Translations under genes and position numbers: made by a program
Part shown: positions 59,946 through 64,000 of the stretch, in pieces
Numbering within the stretch: the first letter of the stretch is position 1
Layout of the letters: each line of letters begins with the position of its first letter
The notes under the pieces: model-generated
Database searches by the model: none
Seen by the model: only the letters and a program-made list of their open reading frames with translations
What the model was told of the DNA's origin: nothing
Assembly: GCF_035083965.1 (NCBI RefSeq)
Contig: NC_089739.1
Span: 5,586,198-5,650,197, forward strand
Reading direction: 5' to 3'
Origin: Branchiostoma lanceolatum
Taxonomy: Eukaryota; Chordata; Leptocardii; Amphioxiformes; Branchiostomatidae
DNA length: 64,000 nucleotides

Positions 59946-60529
59946 TAAAATCTAAATCTTCATGACCAGATGATGATGGTTCTATTTCATGATGCTGCAT
60001 ATGGTTAGGTTGTAACAGTGTCAGTGTGTACGGTTACCGAACATGGAGAGTAGCTTTCCATTAAATATATTGATATTATACAATGAAGAATTCCCATATT
60101 CACTTCAAATATATCAAAGAAAATCATGTGATTTTATAAATAATGTATATTTTTGATATTCCTATTTTCTGTTAAATTGAGATAGACAAAATGCATGTTG
60201 GTCATAGGCATTGACCCTAAATGCACATACAGCGTATTTATTGGTGTCGAAAGAACAGCCACCTGCTGAATAAATCATTATGTCGGTTATCATGTGTGAT
60301 GCAGCAGCGGTTACACGTCAAGGTCAATGTCGTTAATCTCTGAGGCATGCTCGCCACTTCATCCATAACCATTATCTTTCTGTATTCAATAGATAATTAC
60401 CTAAAATAGACTTTGGAGTGTTTTTGCTTCGATGTACGAAGGTTGTGTTCGATGTTTCTGGGTGTTTGCGTTCTTGTTTATTTAAAGTTATTTGAATACA
60501 CTGTCAGTAGAGTGGCAGGAATTGAGTGG

Positions 60530-60925
60530 GAAAACGGTATCACCGCAAAGGTCATACTTGCAGGAATGACAGGAAGTAGAGTTCAGAGGTGGTAGAACTA
60601 GTCATTCATGAGACATGACAGACACGGCAGGTCATGGGGTCAATGGAAGGTATTGTTTGTGGTTTGTCTGTTTGAGTTTTCGCAGTTAGATATTATGCAT
60701 ATGCCAGTCAAGTTCACCATATAGCGACATAACGTGAACAATGGACATGTTTATCAACCCTAATTTGCATACTTGCTGAACTACAGCCAAACAAGACATA
60801 TACGACTGAGAAACTCTGAGAATAGTAGATATTTCACGGAGGCGTGAGATCTTTGAACTCTTGTTTCTACTGCACTTGATCCCATGCCTGTCAAATCTTA
60901 AGTAGCCGTTAATTGGGCAAAGGCC
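60530..60925. repeat. Diverged relative of gene 3 intron 10 sequence
   Basis: The order GGTATCACCGCAAAGGTCA, TTCAGAGGTGGTAGAACTA, GACAGACACGGCAGGTCATG, TTTTCGCAGTTA matches GTGTCACCACAAAGGTCAGG through TTTTTGCAGTTA at 20436-20600. Weaker blocks continue on both sides. The adjoining Kazal exon is not recognisable here. Confidence 0.65.
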
Positions 60926-61220
60926 AGAAGATAAGGGATGTGCATGAATTTTGGTTTTGATAGGCCTGACGGATAGCGGGTAAAATTTAAAGTAGAGTGC
61001 TAATACAGGGGCAAACAAAGGGAGGCAGCTACCATGAAAAAGGGGGCTGAAAAGCGTGGATGGACAGCTTTTTGCGGGGCGCTTGACAGGAGAAAGCACT
61101 CAAATTTATGAGAACTATCCACTTAAAATCGCTCCGATTGACTGACTTTACGAGTTAACATCAATCAGGAGAGATGATAACATACTCTCAGCCAGATCTG
61201 CCTAAAGCTTGCATTATATT

Positions 61221-61332
61221 TGTAATCACGTGACTATGACGTAATTATTGTCCGCCATTTTGGATGGTCAATCTGGGAGTAACCATGAGAGTTTGACTTT
61301 GAGCATATAATCATAGTCACGTCATCATTACA
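61221..61332. mobile_element. Fold-back of the CACGTG/TGACG repeat
   Basis: TGTAATCACGTGACTATGAC at 61221 is mirrored by ATCATAGTCACGTCATCATT up to 61332. GTCCGCCATTTTGGATGG lies between. Related to the three-copy tract at 8948-9170. Confidence 0.7.
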
Positions 61333-61984
61333 TTATATACGTTTAAATCAAAAGATATGACTCCGGTTTTGTGACTTGTCGTTTAGTCAACTTATTGCTT
61401 TACATCGTAAAATTCTAACAACATTGCGTTGCATAAGTATTCGTTTTTGCATGTATTTGTAGTGGCGTCATTTTGTATTAATTTCTATTTTGAACAGAAG
61501 CTAGAGAAAAGATTCATCTTGTTTCTGTTGTCCCGTACAATGTATTATGGCGAAGATGTAATAAATAAACAAATGTAACCATGTCTAAAGGAGCAGCCAG
61601 GGAGCCTGCTTTTAAAATTGACGTCAAAAGCGGAGGGAAGTCACTAGGGCTTAGGTAGAATGACGAACAGCCTCTGCTATGAGTCAGTACAAAGCATTAC
61701 ATCCGGCTGAAACGACTTCACGGATTACAAATTACACGACCACCGGCCAGTTGCATGTCAACTAAGCTACTGGGATTACATTTGACGTATCACTCCCTCC
61801 AGTAGCTAGACATTTGATATTTTTATGATCATGACATAGCTTTCATACTTTCTAAGGCATGAATCATATAGCTCTAACATCTCATTTTTGGCGTTATGTC
61901 ATATTTAATTGAAATTGCAGCACAAAATAAATCGAACTCTTAATTAAGGACCAAAATTATTGACTATTTTCTTTCTTACACAGA

Positions 61985-63100
61985 AATAATTAGATTGCAA
62001 TAGATTTAAAATCCTGCCTGTTCTGCATTTGTATTAGCACACATTTTATCGTCTTTGTAAATCTGTGCTTTGCACATTTGCTAAACAGTTCTGTCGTTTG
62101 CGATTGGCAAACTGCAAGATTGAATATTTTCTAATCATTGGCTTATTCTGTATGCGTGCATTGCAGTCACAGTAGTTGAACGTTAACATCATCAATTAGA
62201 ATGATTTTTGCCGTTTTGGCATGCCTTTGGGTACTTTGCACATTTTCAAATCAGTTTTGACGTCTAAAATTGGCAGAAAGCGAGGTTGTATCGTTGGTAA
62301 TCATGTATTGATCTCATATGTGAACATTCCAGTCACACTTATTTAACGTCAGTAGTTGGGATATGATTTGTGATTAACACAAATATGCCGTCTTTGTGTG
62401 GGCATTTTACATATTTTCTCATCATCATTGGCCTTTAGGATTAGAAAAATTCAAAGTTGAATCTTTCATAATCATAGATTTATTCTGTAGGGATGTATTG
62501 CAGTCACAAATGATTTTTGATTAGCGCAACTTTAACGTCTGTGCATGGGTACTTGGCACTTTTTCTAAATCAGCTTTGACGTATAAGATTGGCAAAATGC
62601 AAGGTTGTACCCATGGTAATCATGAATTGATCTCATACGTGAACATTCCAGTCACACTTATTTAACGTCAGTAGTTGGGATATGATTTTTCATCAACATA
62701 AATTTGCCGTCTGTGTATGAGTACGTTGCGATTTTTTATAATCAGCTTCGACGTATAAGACCGGTAAAATGCAAGATTGTATCTTGTCGAATCATGGGTG
62801 AAAAGTATATGCGAACATTGCAGAAAGACTTATTTTACAGCAGTAGTTACATAATAACTCTTTATTAGTACTATAGTGCAAATTCAAAGTATTCGTATGG
62901 ATGCTTTGTATTTTTCTAACCAGCTTTGACGTCTAGAATTGGCAACATGCAGGATTGTATATTTTCTAATTATAGATCAGACGTATATACGAACATGGCA
63001 GTCACACTAATTTAACGTCAATTGATGTTATGATTTTTGATTAACGCAAATGTGCCCTCTTCGTATGGCTGCTTTACGCTTTTAGTAACCAGCTTCGACG
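61985..63100. repeat. Tandem array of ~165-177-bp units, about six copies
   Basis: Unit starts near 62090, 62253, 62425, 62571, 62744 and 62921 are marked by AGCTTTGACGTCTAAAATTGG. Each contains ATGCAAGATTGTAT, GAACATTGCAGTCACAC, TTATTTAACGTCAGTAGTTG and a GATTAACGCAAAT-like block. The third unit is the most diverged. The array ends exactly at the TTAA element. Confidence 0.85.
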
Positions 63101-63102
63101 TG

Positions 63103-64000
63103 TTAACCCTATCTAGACCGGGCTTTTTTTAGACTTCTTGGACCGGGGGGGGGGGGGGGCTCTTTCGACCCCCCCGTCATAACTTCCGAACGGTAAGCTG
63201 TATCATCACCAAATTTGCAGGGAGTGATGTTCACGTAAAGTTTTATAATTCCTGTAATTTTGGTGACGTTATGACGTAATATGACGTAATTATGACGTCA
63301 TCGATATGATTTTATGGGCTAAATAGGGAATTCCAATAATTTCTAAAAATATTAGACAAAATAGTGCGTATCATTGATTTAAGTATGCCAAGACATTTGA
63401 CGTCAGTGGTGACTAAGTTGACGTCAAATTGACGTCGGAGAATGACGCCATGTGTTGTTAGCGACCCCCTGGGATCCGCCATCTTGGATCGGCCATGTTG
63501 AAATTTTTAAAAGTACATTTTTTCCATGTATGATCCCAAATAACAATCAAAATAGACTAAAAACATTGATCTGAATGTTTCTGGTTAAGAAAATTCCAGG
63601 TTGTGACGAATTTAAAGGCGAAAAAGCCTGTTTATACCGAAAATAATGATTTTGTCCGCCATCTTGGATTTTGAGCGATGACGTCATAAAATTAGCATAA
63701 TTTATGAATATTTAATCATGGCAGATACATTAAATCACATGTGATGTTATACATGTAGGAAACTAGTGTGGTTAAGCAAGGAAACATTGGAAACAACTAT
63801 GTTTTTATCGAAATTAGTGAAATTTGCATAAAATGCCTCTTCAGAAACCCGTTGCCATGGCAACACGAAAAATGATAAACTTATACTTTTATCATAATAT
63901 TGTTGCTAACTAAGTTTTAGGAAAAGTCACCAAGTTTGGTTGTCCTACCATACGTCGTTTGGCGGTTATACGATGTCAAAGTTGGCGCGGGCACTTTTAG
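63103..64000. mobile_element. TTAA-type (piggyBac-like) non-autonomous DNA element, left end
   Basis: It begins TTAACCCTATCTAGACCGGG. The TTAA start and CCCT end recall piggyBac-type termini. A G14 run, several TGACGT sites, and CCGCCATCTTGGAT twice (63476 and 63657) follow. No transposase is seen. The right end lies outside the window, so the class is inferred from one terminus only. Confidence 0.5.

Overview
This is AT-rich, intron-rich animal nuclear DNA. There are no operons and no ribosome-binding sites. Coding exons of about 60-530 bp have GT/AG borders and sit in a dense field of fold-back elements, tRNA-derived SINEs and satellites. The protein families, the membrane C-type lectin with a cytoplasmic NPLY-type tail, and the repeat style suggest a cephalochordate (Branchiostoma). 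That assignment is from memory of such genomes and was not tested by search.

Bases 1-26417 hold three organic-anion-transporter genes (SLCO/OATP, most like the SLCO4 branch). Gene 1 is on the + strand and has lost its 5' exons off the window edge (220-3808). Gene 2 is complete on the + strand (8051-15149, 14 coding exons, 694 aa). Gene 3 is complete on the - strand (17794-26417, 14 coding exons, 678 aa), tail-to-tail with gene 2. All three share intron positions and phases, so they arose by tandem duplication plus one inversion. Each should be a 12-helix plasma-membrane transporter with a ten-cysteine Kazal-like extracellular loop.

Bases 26418-33257 are repeat territory: a SINE, a decayed Tc1-type transposase, a 643-bp long-TIR element with a perfect 9-bp target duplication, and a 1.4-kb octanucleotide satellite. 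A - strand gene for a type II membrane protein follows at 33258-39403 (six exons, 365 aa): cytoplasmic tail, one membrane helix, heptad neck, interrupted collagen-like stalk, C-type lectin domain. Bases 42552-45598 (- strand, three coding exons, 344 aa) encode a basic, low-complexity protein that I cannot assign to a family.

From 45599 to the end I find no convincing gene. The stretch holds SINE copies, fold-backs, a dispersed relative of a gene 3 intron, a ~170-bp tandem array and the start of a TTAA-type DNA element that runs off the window.

Exon borders were read by eye from splice signals, reading phase and comparison among the three paralogues. UTR exons and promoters could not be placed with confidence.
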